The notes beneath the pieces are model-generated. The model was not told the origin of the DNA. It searched no databases and saw only the letters and a program-made list of their open reading frames with translations. This document shows, piece by piece, positions 34,008-42,600 of a stretch of 64,000 nucleotides of DNA (position 1 is the stretch's first letter; every line of letters starts with the position of its first letter). The DNA is from CAYRNY01 sp964425755 (lineage in GTDB: Bacteria; Chloroflexota; Anaerolineae; Aggregatilineales; Aggregatilineaceae), in the NCBI GenBank assembly GCA_964425755.1, contig CAYRNY010000001.1, positions 186,001-250,000 of the forward strand, given 5' to 3'. The position numbers and the translations under genes were made by a program.

Positions 34008-34223
34008 GACGTCTTCTCCTCACTCCTATCTCCGGACCACAGGTCGCCTTCACACCTGCCACTGTGCCCGAGATAATCAGACGTACCCACCCCTAGCCGT
34101 GCTGTTCCGGGTTTTCAGGTGTACAGGGTATAGGTGATTCTGACATCGATTCCCGTTTTGTACAAATCAGCCTCATACCCCGTCGCTCAAACAGGCGTGC
34201 ATGTGCAAAAACGCGATGCCATC
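34008..34223. other. divergent intergenic region upstream of the BON and PBP-like genes
   Basis: No gene, strong hairpin or repeat recognised. The plus-strand -10 element at 34224 lies at its right edge. Confidence 0.3.
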
Positions 34224-34229
34224 TATAAT
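34224..34229 (+). promoter_or_regulatory. -10 element of the secreted PBP-SH3-CARDB gene
   Basis: Perfect TATAAT with a poor -35; the leader would be about 85 nt. The ribosome site is AGGAGG nine bases before the ATG at 34320. Confidence 0.4.
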
Positions 34230-34319
34230 GGAACCAGAAAAACGCGTTATCAGCGATGTGGGACGCCTTATGAATGCCCACACCGGCAGGCAAACCATTG
34301 AATCAGGAGGGAACAATTC

Positions 34320-36203
34320 ATGAGTTACGCATACACTCTGCCACGCGCCAGCGGCAGCCTGCGGCGCACCGCCATCTGCGCGTCCATGCTGTTGATCGCG
34401 CTGCTGGCGGTGCTGGTGGTCCCGCAGGCGACCGCCGCCCCCGGCTCGCAAGCCGCGCCCGTGCTGCGCATCGGTTACATCGGCGTCGCGGGCAGCGAAG
34501 CCGCCAACGGCGCGCAGCTCGCCATCCGCCAGATCAACGACTTCGGCGGGGTCACCGCGCCCGATGGCACGCGCTACCAGCTTGAGCTGGTGACGCTGGA
34601 TACGCTGCCCACCATCGAAACGCTGCCCGGCGCGCTGCAGACGCTCGCCGCTCAGGACGTGGTCGCGCTGCTGGGACCGGACACCAACGCGCTGATCACC
34701 CCGGACACGATCGACGCGCTGGTCGCCACCGGGCTGCCGGTCCTCACCGCCGCGACGGGTGACGCCCTGACCGACGTGGACACGCAAGACCACATCTTCC
34801 GCATCCGCGCGCCGGAGCGTGTCTACAGCCACGCGATCGCGACGCACCTGGTCGACGACCTGAACCTGGCCAGTGTGGCGCTGGTGCAGACCGAGGTCGA
34901 ATACACCGAGGCGATGATGCACTTCGAAAGCTCGCTGCTGGATGCCGGTGGTTCGGTGGCCGCCAAGCTGCCCCTGCCCGACGCCAGCCAACTGGCCGGG
35001 CACGCGCAAGACCTGGTGCAGCAAAACCCGGATGCCGTCGTGATGTGGGGCGCGCCTGAAGACGCCACGACGCTGCTCGGCCTGCTGCGTGACGCGGGCT
35101 GGTTCGGCGCATTCGCTTATCGCCACGCGGACGAAGCGGCGCGCGCGGGCGTCCTGCCGGATGCGCTGGCAGATGGTGTGCTGGGCTTCAACGCGTGGTC
35201 GTACGCCGCGCCGGGCGAGCCGGCAACGATCTTCCTGCGCGACTACGTGATCGGTTACGCCGAGGTGCCAGGGCCGCTGGCGGTCGCCGCGTATGATGCG
35301 CTGTGGTTCCTGCGCGCCGCGATGCAAACCGGCGGCGTGCAGCCGGCCTCGCTGCTGGCGACGATCCCCACGCTCAGCCCGCAGAACCTCGTGCACGGCG
35401 TGCTGCACCCGCTCGACTACGGCAACGGCGACCTGGCGCGGCTGGCCGTCGTGTACCGCCTGGGGCCATACGGCGGGCCGCAAGTTGTCGCGCGGTTTGA
35501 CGACATCACCCGCCTGGAAGTCGAAGAACCCGGCGCGGTCGCCACGCCCGAACCGGCCCCGACGAACACGCCTGAGCCACAGGTGCCCACGCCAACACTG
35601 GCCGGCACGTGGGTCGAGGTTAACGTCCCCGTGCTGAACGTGCGCACCGGCCCCAGCTTCGAGTACGACAAGATCGGCGAGATCAACGAGGGCGAGCGCT
35701 ACCGCGTGCTGGGCGGTGTGGCCGATTATTCGTGGCTGGTGATCGACTTCAACGGGACTGTTGCCTGGATCAACGCCGAGTTCGTGACGGTGCTGGGCGA
35801 CCTCAACGCCGTGTCAATCGTGCAGCCGCCGCCCACGCCAACCCCGGCAGCGACCCCCACCGCGACGCTGCCACCGGAACCGGATATCGTGATCGACACT
35901 GTCGTGCTTAATCCGGCGCAACCGATCGCCAACCAGCCGTTCACCGCGACCGTGACCGTGCGCAACGCGGGCGCGAGCGCAGCCGGGCGGTTCGCCGTCG
36001 CCGCGACGTGGGAACCCGGCGCGGTCTATACCGCGGAGTTTGTCGAAGGGCTGGCCGGCGGCCAGACTGCGCAGGTCCAGCTCACCGCGACTGTGACCGG
36101 GACCGGCGTGTTCCAGGTGGCGGTTGTGGCCGACCTGAACAACGATGTGCAGGAAGCCAACGAGGACAACAACCAGTACATCGTGACCTACAACGTGGGC
36201 TGA
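34320..36203 (+). CDS. secreted periplasmic-binding-type protein with SH3 and CARDB domains
   Basis: 627 residues. A signal peptide (about 17-40) is followed by a Leu/Ile/Val-type periplasmic-binding domain (about 48-400: LRIGYIGVAGSEAANGAQLA, VALLGPDTNALITP). Next come a Pro/Thr linker, a bacterial SH3 domain (about 435-500: VLNVRTGPSFEYDKIG), a second Pro/Thr linker and a C-terminal CARDB domain (about 520-625) ending EANEDNNQYIVTYNVG. The binding domain probably holds a small ligand, while SH3 and CARDB suggest anchoring to the cell wall or glycans. No transporter permease or ATPase is nearby, so it looks like a sensor or scaffold rather than a transport component. Confidence 0.85.
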   Translation: MSYAYTLPRASGSLRRTAICASMLLIALLAVLVVPQATAAPGSQAAPVLRIGYIGVAGSEAANGAQLAIRQINDFGGVTAPDGTRYQLELVTLDTLPTIETLPGALQTLAAQDVVALLGPDTNALITPDTIDALVATGLPVLTAATGDALTDVDTQDHIFRIRAPERVYSHAIATHLVDDLNLASVALVQTEVEYTEAMMHFESSLLDAGGSVAAKLPLPDASQLAGHAQDLVQQNPDAVVMWGAPEDATTLLGLLRDAGWFGAFAYRHADEAARAGVLPDALADGVLGFNAWSYAAPGEPATIFLRDYVIGYAEVPGPLAVAAYDALWFLRAAMQTGGVQPASLLATIPTLSPQNLVHGVLHPLDYGNGDLARLAVVYRLGPYGGPQVVARFDDITRLEVEEPGAVATPEPAPTNTPEPQVPTPTLAGTWVEVNVPVLNVRTGPSFEYDKIGEINEGERYRVLGGVADYSWLVIDFNGTVAWINAEFVTVLGDLNAVSIVQPPPTPTPAATPTATLPPEPDIVIDTVVLNPAQPIANQPFTATVTVRNAGASAAGRFAVAATWEPGAVYTAEFVEGLAGGQTAQVQLTATVTGTGVFQVAVVADLNNDVQEANEDNNQYIVTYNVG

Positions 36204-36229
36204 GCGGGAGAACCACGAACCGCAGGCAA

Positions 36230-36258
36230 GCGGGGACGTCACCTGTTGGCGTCCCCGC
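36230..36258. terminator. hairpin between convergent genes (1)
   Basis: GCGGGGACG pairs with CGTCCCCGC, perfect 9 bp with an 11-nt loop, 27 nt after the PBP-SH3-CARDB stop. No U-tract. Confidence 0.5.
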
Positions 36259-36266
36259 CACACACA

Positions 36267-36299
36267 ACCGGGGCGCAGCGCCGCGCGCCACGCCCCGGT
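36267..36299. terminator. hairpin between convergent genes (2)
   Basis: ACCGGGGCG pairs with CGCCCCGGT, perfect 9 bp with a 15-nt loop, 37 nt beyond the SDR stop codon on the other strand. No U-tract. Confidence 0.5.
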
Positions 36300-36335
36300 G
36301 AATAGCCGGATAGTCCGGCCAGGGTCTACACCACG

Positions 36336-37106
36336 TTACTGTGCGACATAGCCCCCGTCCACCAGGATCGGGTTGCCTGTCACAAACGAAGCCTGGTCCG
36401 AGCACAGCCACACGACCAGGTCGGCGACCTCTTCCGGCTCGCCCAGCCGCCCGACCGGGTGCATCTGCACAAGCTGCTGCTTCACCTCGTCCGGCAGGCC
36501 CTCGTCCACCATCGGCGTGTGGATGAACGCCGGGCAGACCGCCACCGCGCGGATGCCTTGCTGCGCGTATTCCACCGCCGCGTTCTTGGTCAGGCCGATG
36601 ACGCCGTGCTTCGCCGTGACATAAGCCGGCGAGTTCGGGAACGCCACATGGCCCAGGATCGACGCCATGTTGACGATCACGCCCCCACCCTGCTTGAGCA
36701 TCTCAGGAATCTGGTAGCGCATCCCGTAGAACACGCCGTTCAGGTTCACGTCGATCACCTTGCGCCATTCGTCCAGGCCGTACTCGCCCACCGGGGCGCT
36801 CGCGCCGCCGATGCCCGCGTTGTTGCACGCGAAGTCCAGCCGCCCGTAGGTTTCGACGGTCTGCGCCACCAGCGCGGCGACGTCGTCGGCGTCCGCGACG
36901 TTCGCGGCGACGAATGTCGCCTCGCCGCCGGCGTCCTTGATCTCCTGCGCGACCGCGTTGCCGCGCTCAGTATCGATATCACTCACGACCACGCGCGTCC
37001 CTTCACGGGCGAACGCCAGTGCCGTCGCGCGGCCAATGCCGGAGCTACCACCTGTCACGATGGCGACCTTGCCTTGCAGTCCGTTCGAGCGATCGTTGGA
37101 GTTCAT
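36336..37106 (-). CDS. short-chain dehydrogenase/reductase
   Basis: 256 residues, classical SDR. Cofactor motif TGGSSGIG near 18, NNAG near 90, catalytic Ser in VNMASILG near 147 and the YVTAK Tyr/Lys pair near 162. The acidic residue after strand 2 (VVVSDID) points to NAD+ rather than NADP+. The substrate is unknown, and similarity to glucose/3-oxoacyl-ACP dehydrogenases is generic. AAGGAGC lies five bases before the ATG. A 24-bp palindrome upstream suggests tight regulation. Confidence 0.88.
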   Translation of the reverse strand: MNSNDRSNGLQGKVAIVTGGSSGIGRATALAFAREGTRVVVSDIDTERGNAVAQEIKDAGGEATFVAANVADADDVAALVAQTVETYGRLDFACNNAGIGGASAPVGEYGLDEWRKVIDVNLNGVFYGMRYQIPEMLKQGGGVIVNMASILGHVAFPNSPAYVTAKHGVIGLTKNAAVEYAQQGIRAVAVCPAFIHTPMVDEGLPDEVKQQLVQMHPVGRLGEPEEVADLVVWLCSDQASFVTGNPILVDGGYVAQ

Positions 37107-37139
37107 TGTTAGCTCCTTTCAGCGTGTGTTTCGATGGAC

Positions 37140-37163
37140 TATTCGTGAACGATTTCACGAATA
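37140..37163. promoter_or_regulatory. 24-bp palindromic operator upstream of the SDR gene
   Basis: TATTCGTGAA (37140-37149) and TTCACGAATA (37154-37163) form a perfect 10-bp inverted repeat around CGAT, 34 bp upstream of the SDR start. A TTGACC -35-like box (37174-37169) abuts it. Most likely a binding site for a dimeric repressor; no regulator gene is adjacent. Confidence 0.6.
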
Positions 37164-37274
37164 GAAGCGGTCAAAAATACCGGCGGATCGAGGAAAACTA
37201 TCCTGTCGGGCCGGTTAATCGTCGTCCATAGCGGGAGCCTGATCCCGCCCCTTCTCACAGGCGCGCCTCAAGAA

Positions 37275-37318
37275 AACCGGCGCATCCTTTCATTCCCGAT
37301 CTTAAGGATGCGCCGGTT
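37275..37318 (-). terminator. intrinsic terminator after the L,D-transpeptidase gene
   Basis: Perfect 15-bp stem (AACCGGCGCATCCTT with AAGGATGCGCCGGTT) and a 14-nt loop, 35 nt beyond the stop codon and followed on the minus strand by TTCTTG, giving a T-rich tail. Confidence 0.8.
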
Positions 37319-37352
37319 CAAGCGGCAAGCGTGGGGGCATGTTTCTAACGTG

Positions 37353-38438
37353 TTATTTATATTCCCCCGTGCTGTAGACATACACATACGGGCTGTCATA
37401 GCCGCCATCCTGCGACCACGTAAACGCCCAGTGCGCGTCGGTGATCGTCAGGTTCACGCAGCCATGCGAGTGCCGGTAGCCGAAGCCATCATGCCAGTAC
37501 GTGCCGTGCAGCGAGATCGCGTTGTCGTAGTACATCACGTAGGGCACGTTCTCCAGCGAGTAGAAGTCCGGCTGGCCCATCGCGCCGGACATGTGCCCGT
37601 TGCGCTGGCGCGTCCAGACGGTGAAAACGCCCTCGTTGGTGGGCCAGTCTTCCAGGCCGGACGATACCAGCGTGGCGAAGACCGGCGTATCTTCCTCGTA
37701 GGCGACCATCACCTGCTCGTACAGGTCAATCGCAAACCAGCGCCCCTTGACCTGCGGGGGACGGTCCACCTGCAACACGCGCGCGACGCTTGTCTGGCGG
37801 ATCCATTGCTCCGGGCCGATCAGGTACCATTCCCACCCGTTGACCTCGGCGGTCGCGAAGATGTTCACGCGCTGGTAACGCGGGATGAGCGCCTTACTCT
37901 GGTCGCCAGCTGCACCAGGGTACGGGCTGGGATACGACGGCACCAGCACCCACGCCATCGGGTACGCCAGCTCGCCGTCGAGGTACACGCCCGCGAACTC
38001 GCTCGGACGCACTACTGCAAGCTGGCTGGCGGGCATCCACTCCCCGTGGTTCACCTGCACCCAGTCCCCCTGCGCGCCGGTCACGGTAACGTAATTGAAG
38101 CCATCGTCGATCGTGCCAACCGGTTCGCCGCCGGGCGCGTTGTAGATCGTGGCCGCGCCACCCACGATTTTACGGAACGCGAACCGCGCGATCTCGTCCA
38201 TGTTGGGCGGTAGTGGGCGCACGTTCGGCTCCGGGTGCAGCAGCATTTCATCCAGCAGGAACTGGTATTCCACTGCCGGCAGCCCGGCAGTGCAGCCGGG
38301 GCCGTTCGGGGCACTCAAACAGGCGTTCTGGTCTTGCTCCGGCCCGGAAGCGGTCGCGAAACCAACCGGGGCGACTAACGCAGTGATAAGCAGTGCCAGA
38401 CTCAATGTAAAAGCAATAATCAGGCGACGACGATACAC
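37353..38438 (-). CDS. secreted L,D-transpeptidase (YkuD domain)
   Basis: 361 residues. The start is a GTG at 38438 with AGGAGG six bases upstream. A signal peptide (about 5-30) is followed by an N-terminal SH3-like segment (about 90-145: ATIYNAPGGEPVGTIDDG) and a YkuD catalytic domain (about 232-360). The catalytic motif HGTYWHDGFG ... SHGCVNL is complete, with the active cysteine near 328. These enzymes make 3-3 peptidoglycan cross-links or attach proteins to the wall. The architecture is common in Chloroflexota. Confidence 0.9.
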   Translation of the reverse strand: MYRRRLIIAFTLSLALLITALVAPVGFATASGPEQDQNACLSAPNGPGCTAGLPAVEYQFLLDEMLLHPEPNVRPLPPNMDEIARFAFRKIVGGAATIYNAPGGEPVGTIDDGFNYVTVTGAQGDWVQVNHGEWMPASQLAVVRPSEFAGVYLDGELAYPMAWVLVPSYPSPYPGAAGDQSKALIPRYQRVNIFATAEVNGWEWYLIGPEQWIRQTSVARVLQVDRPPQVKGRWFAIDLYEQVMVAYEEDTPVFATLVSSGLEDWPTNEGVFTVWTRQRNGHMSGAMGQPDFYSLENVPYVMYYDNAISLHGTYWHDGFGYRHSHGCVNLTITDAHWAFTWSQDGGYDSPYVYVYSTGEYK

Positions 38439-38575
38439 TGTGAACCTCCTGCGGTGATCGGCATAAAGCGATGCGGCACAACGTGCCTGCTGATCGCCGG
38501 GAACTGACGATTTGTCGTTGATTGTATTCTAGCAAATCTGTGCCGGCGATGGCATACGCCTGCCCTGCGCAAGCG

Positions 38576-39343
38576 CTATGTAGCGTTTGCTTCGGCCTGT
38601 GCCAGCCGCTGAACAAAGTACGCCAGCCGCAGCCGGAGATATGCGTACACCTCGCGCGTGGCTGCAAGCTGCTGGCTGACATCAGGCGTGTCTTCGAGCG
38701 GGTCCGCCAGCGACCAATGCACCAGCGTCGTGTTTGCAAAGTTCGGCGGGAACTCCTTCTCGTGGACGATATCACACACCGTCACGACATAATCAAATGG
38801 CTGGTACACCACGGCTGTATACATCTTGGGTTCGAACTCAAACGCCGGGACGCCATTTTCCGACATCACCCGCCGCGCCAGCCCGAGTCCCCCCACATCA
38901 CTGGAGTCAACCGGCTCGATGCCCGCGCTCTCCGGGATCAGCGCGTCGGGCGCGAGATGCCGCGCCAGCGCTTCGGCCAGGTAGGAACGAATGCCGTTAC
39001 GCAAACACAAGAACAGCACCCTGCGCGGCTGTTTAAGCGCAGGCAGCGGCACGCCTTCGCGCGGGCTGTGGTCATTCCACCATTGGCGGCAGGCAGTCGT
39101 CATTTCCAGGCGCGGGCTGTAATAATGCCGCCGCGCATCGCCGATGCTGCGATGGGTCTGGATCAACCCGCATTCCGTCATGATGTTGAGGTGATGCGAC
39201 AGCAAATTCTGGCGCAGCCCGGTTTCGTCCATCAGTTCGGAATTGGTGCGATCGCTATCCAGCAGCAGCAGAAATATCTGCAGCCGGTTTGGGTCGGACA
39301 GCGCCTTAAATACGTCAATCACTTGCTGGTCGCTTAGCTTCAT
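38576..39343 (-). CDS. ArsR-type repressor fused to a low-molecular-weight phosphatase/arsenate reductase domain
   Basis: 255 residues. Residues 1-95 are a winged helix of the ArsR family (VIDVFKALSDPNRLQIFLLL, LRQNLLSHHLNIM). About 105-245 form an LMW phosphatase/ArsC-type domain with the CX5R loop CLRNGIRS near 112 and the general acid in LADPLED. Fusions of this kind can sense arsenate/arsenite and reduce arsenate or dephosphorylate a substrate; the exact role here is inferred. No arsenite pump or other ars gene is in the window. The ATG at 39343 follows GGGGAAG. A 6-bp inverted repeat 17 nt upstream is a probable self-operator. Confidence 0.85.
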   Translation of the reverse strand: MKLSDQQVIDVFKALSDPNRLQIFLLLLDSDRTNSELMDETGLRQNLLSHHLNIMTECGLIQTHRSIGDARRHYYSPRLEMTTACRQWWNDHSPREGVPLPALKQPRRVLFLCLRNGIRSYLAEALARHLAPDALIPESAGIEPVDSSDVGGLGLARRVMSENGVPAFEFEPKMYTAVVYQPFDYVVTVCDIVHEKEFPPNFANTTLVHWSLADPLEDTPDVSQQLAATREVYAYLRLRLAYFVQRLAQAEANAT

Positions 39344-39359
39344 GGTCTTCCCCGGTAAA

Positions 39360-39378
39360 TAATTGAATCTCGCAATTA
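39360..39378. promoter_or_regulatory. candidate ArsR operator
   Basis: TAATTG (39360-39365) and CAATTA (39373-39378) form a perfect 6-bp inverted repeat with a 7-nt spacer, ending 17 bp upstream of the ArsR-fusion start codon, the usual position for autorepression. Confidence 0.5.
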
Positions 39379-39655
39379 GACATCACATCATGAACCGTTC
39401 CAGCGTTCAAAGTCCATTTGAGAGGTAGAAGCCCCCAGTGTCCGCCCGGGGAAACACAGAGATGCTCCGCTACACAAAACTTTTTCAAACGGTCTCTGAA
39501 AACGGCGGGCAGGCCGCGCGGGCAACACGCACATCGCGCCCCGACCACAACCGCGCTTCAAACGGCGCATATCCCGCTGTTAATTCAACCGTGTCAACGT
39601 AATGATACGCCGATCGGCTGTTTCGTACAATCTCTTACATTTGTAAATATTGTCG
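39379..39655. other. intergenic region between the STAND-TPR and ArsR-fusion genes
   Basis: AT-richer than its surroundings. A minus-strand TTGACA at 39597-39592 with a weak GATATG 18 bp on might be a distant ArsR-fusion promoter. No gene or strong terminator recognised. Confidence 0.3.
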
Positions 39656-42600
39656 TTAAGGCGTCTCATTCACGTCCAAAGACCGCGCGACTTGCTCGAT
39701 GACCCAGCGCACGTTGCGGTTCTGCACGTCTTCCAGCGCCGCGCCGCACGCAAATTCGGCGGTCGCGATGTCGTCCTGGCGCTCCGCGTGGGATGCCGCC
39801 ACGAGCCACGCCAGCGCGCGTTTATCGGCATCGGGATCATCGGTGCTGAGATCGGCTTGATGCGCTTCCAGCACATCCAGCAGCGTGTGGATCGTGTCGG
39901 CGCTCTGCTGCGGCTGGTTCAGGCTCGCGTGGGAGTGCGCGATCAACGCGTAAATGAACGCCATATCCTTGATGCTGGCGTTGTCGCTGCGGTCGAGCAA
40001 CGCCAGCGATTGCTGCGCGGCCTGCAGCGTCGCGCGCCGCCGGTCGAGTTCATCCAGCGTCGCGCGCAAGTCTTCGGACGCCCGGCGCGCCATGCTGGCA
40101 TAGACCGTCACCTTCTGGTAATACTCGGCGGCTTGCTCCAGGTCGCCCGCCGCGCGGTAGGTATCAGCGATGGCCTGCAGCGTGGCGCTGATACGCTTGT
40201 CGCTGCGCGGGACGTAGTCGGTTTCGATGGCTAACGCCTGGTCCAGTGCTTTGTGCGCGTCGGCATAGCGCCCGGCATCGCGGTAAAGCGCGCCCAATGT
40301 GCGCAGCGTGTCAGCATAGGCAACCGGCTGCAGGTCGCGATCCATGTAGACCAGCACCTCGTGATATCGCGTCACCGCCGCGTCGAGGTCACCCGCCTCT
40401 TCGTGCGCCTGCGCCAGCAGCTGCAGCGTCTGCACCAGCCGCGCGTTGACCTGCTGCGGCTGCGCTTTCTCCGCTTCGAGTGCTTTACGCAGGTGCTCGA
40501 TCGCGTCGTCCGACCGGCCCATTGCGAGCAGCGTCTGCCCTAACGCGCGCAGCGTTTCGGCGCGTGCAGCAGTCCCTGCCGGGAGGTGCCGCAGCGCTTC
40601 CTGGTAGGATCGCTCGGCCTCGTCGTAGTGGCCCTGGCTGCGGTACGCTTCGGCGATAGCGTGGTGTGTCAGGCCGGTTTCCTGTGGGGATTGGTCGGGC
40701 AACTCACCGGACAGGTCGAGCGCCTCGGTCCACACGTCGCGCGCTTCGTCGTAACGCTCCATCTGCGCGTAGGCACGGCCCAGGCTGCGCAGCGTGTGCA
40801 AACGCTCGCGCAGGAAGGGCGGCACCGGCTGGACCTGCAACGCGGCCTGGTAATGTTGGATCGCCAGCGGATAGCGCGACGCGTCGCGGTGCACGTCCGC
40901 CAGCTCGCATAACACCGTGCCCAACTCGCCTTCATCGCCCCACTGCTGCGTGAGGTCGCGCACCTGCTCGTACAGCGATACGGCGGTCTGGTCGCCCATT
41001 TTCGCCGAGACGCGCGCCAACTGGAGCAGAATATCGCGCTGCAAACGCGGTGCCGCGTCCTCGTGGCGTTCGAGAATGTTCAGCGCGCGGCGGTAGGCAC
41101 GTGCCGCGTCCGGCTGCTGGCCCTGGGCCTCGTGTGTGCGCCCCAACGAGCGCAGCACCTCGGCGGTGTGCGCCGGACTCACGTCCGGCACATCGCGCAA
41201 GGCGGCCAGCGCGTCCTCGTAAACCGTGATCGCCTCGGCGTAGCGGTTCAGCCCGCCGAGCGTGTGCGCCAGCGTGGTCAGCGCCCGCGCCGCGACATCG
41301 ACATGCGCGTCACGATCGACCAGCGGCAGCAGCGCCTGCAGCGTCTCGACCGCCTCTTCTGGCGCGCCCGTGTCAAGCTGGATCGCCGCGATCTGTTCGT
41401 GCAGCAGGCTCTTGAGATGCTGGTCCGGCTCGTACTCCAGCGCCAGCCGCAGATGCGCCAGCGCGTTTTCGGGGTCCCCGATCATGCGGTAGGCCTGGCC
41501 GGTCAATGCGTAAGCATGCGCCACGCTCGACGCCTGCTCCGGCTCGTCGCTCAGCTCGGCGTTTAACAGCACTTCGAGCGTGATGATCGCCTCTTCGGGA
41601 CGGTCCAGCGCCATGTACGTCTCGCCCAGGTCGCGGATCGCGGCCCAGGCTGCCGGTGTATCCGCGACATGCTCCAGCGCGAGCGCCTGGGCGTGCTCGG
41701 CCAGGGGTAGCGCCAGCGCGGGTCGCTCGTCCGCCAGCAGCGAGCGCACGGCCAGCCCCAACGCCAGCAAACGCAGTCCGGGCCGGGGATCGTCGAGCGC
41801 TTCGCTGCCACGCGCCGCCAGGACGCGTGCCCACTCCATCAGCGACTGCTGCGCGCGGATTGGGCGCTCGATCGCGTGCTGGGTGCGCGCCAGGCGCGCC
41901 AGCGCCACACCGTACTGCTGCAGGTCGACGTCCGGCTGCCGCGCGAGGCGGTCCACGATATCCTGCGCCACTTCGAGCGCGTGGGGGAACCGTTCCGCCT
42001 CGACCAGCGCCGTGTGCAGGGCCAGTTGCGTCATCAGGTAGCTTTGGGGATCGGCCCCTGCTTTTTTGTGCGTCACCGCGCGGCGATAGTTGGCGATCGC
42101 GCGGTCGATCTCACCGGCGGCGCGGTGCGCGTCGGCGACGTGGTGCAGCGCCACACCGATCCGCACCTCGTCCCGTTCGGGGATCGCCTGCGCCTGCTCC
42201 GCCTCGCCCTGGAACGCTTCGAGCGCCCCGTTAATGTAGCGCTGCTGCCACAGCGCGCGGCCCAACGTGCGGTACGCGTCCGCCAGTTGCGACGGATCAC
42301 CGGCCCGCTCAAGCTGGGCCAACGCTTCGCGCGCCGTATAGCCCGCCGCCTCTGGATCGCCCTGCGCGAGCTGTAACGCCGCCAGCAGGCGCATTACGCC
42401 ACCCACGCGCGCCGGGTCGGGTTCCGGCGCGGCTTCGTACAGCCGCAGTGCCGCTTCGAGCGTTTCCTGTGCCTCAGTAAAATCGCCCGCACCGGCCAGC
42501 GCCGCGCTCGCCAGCGCCGCCCCGAGTCCGCGCAGGGTTTTTGCCCATGCGAGTTGCACGGCGGGATCGTCTGAATCGCGCGCCTCGACCTGTTCCAGCG

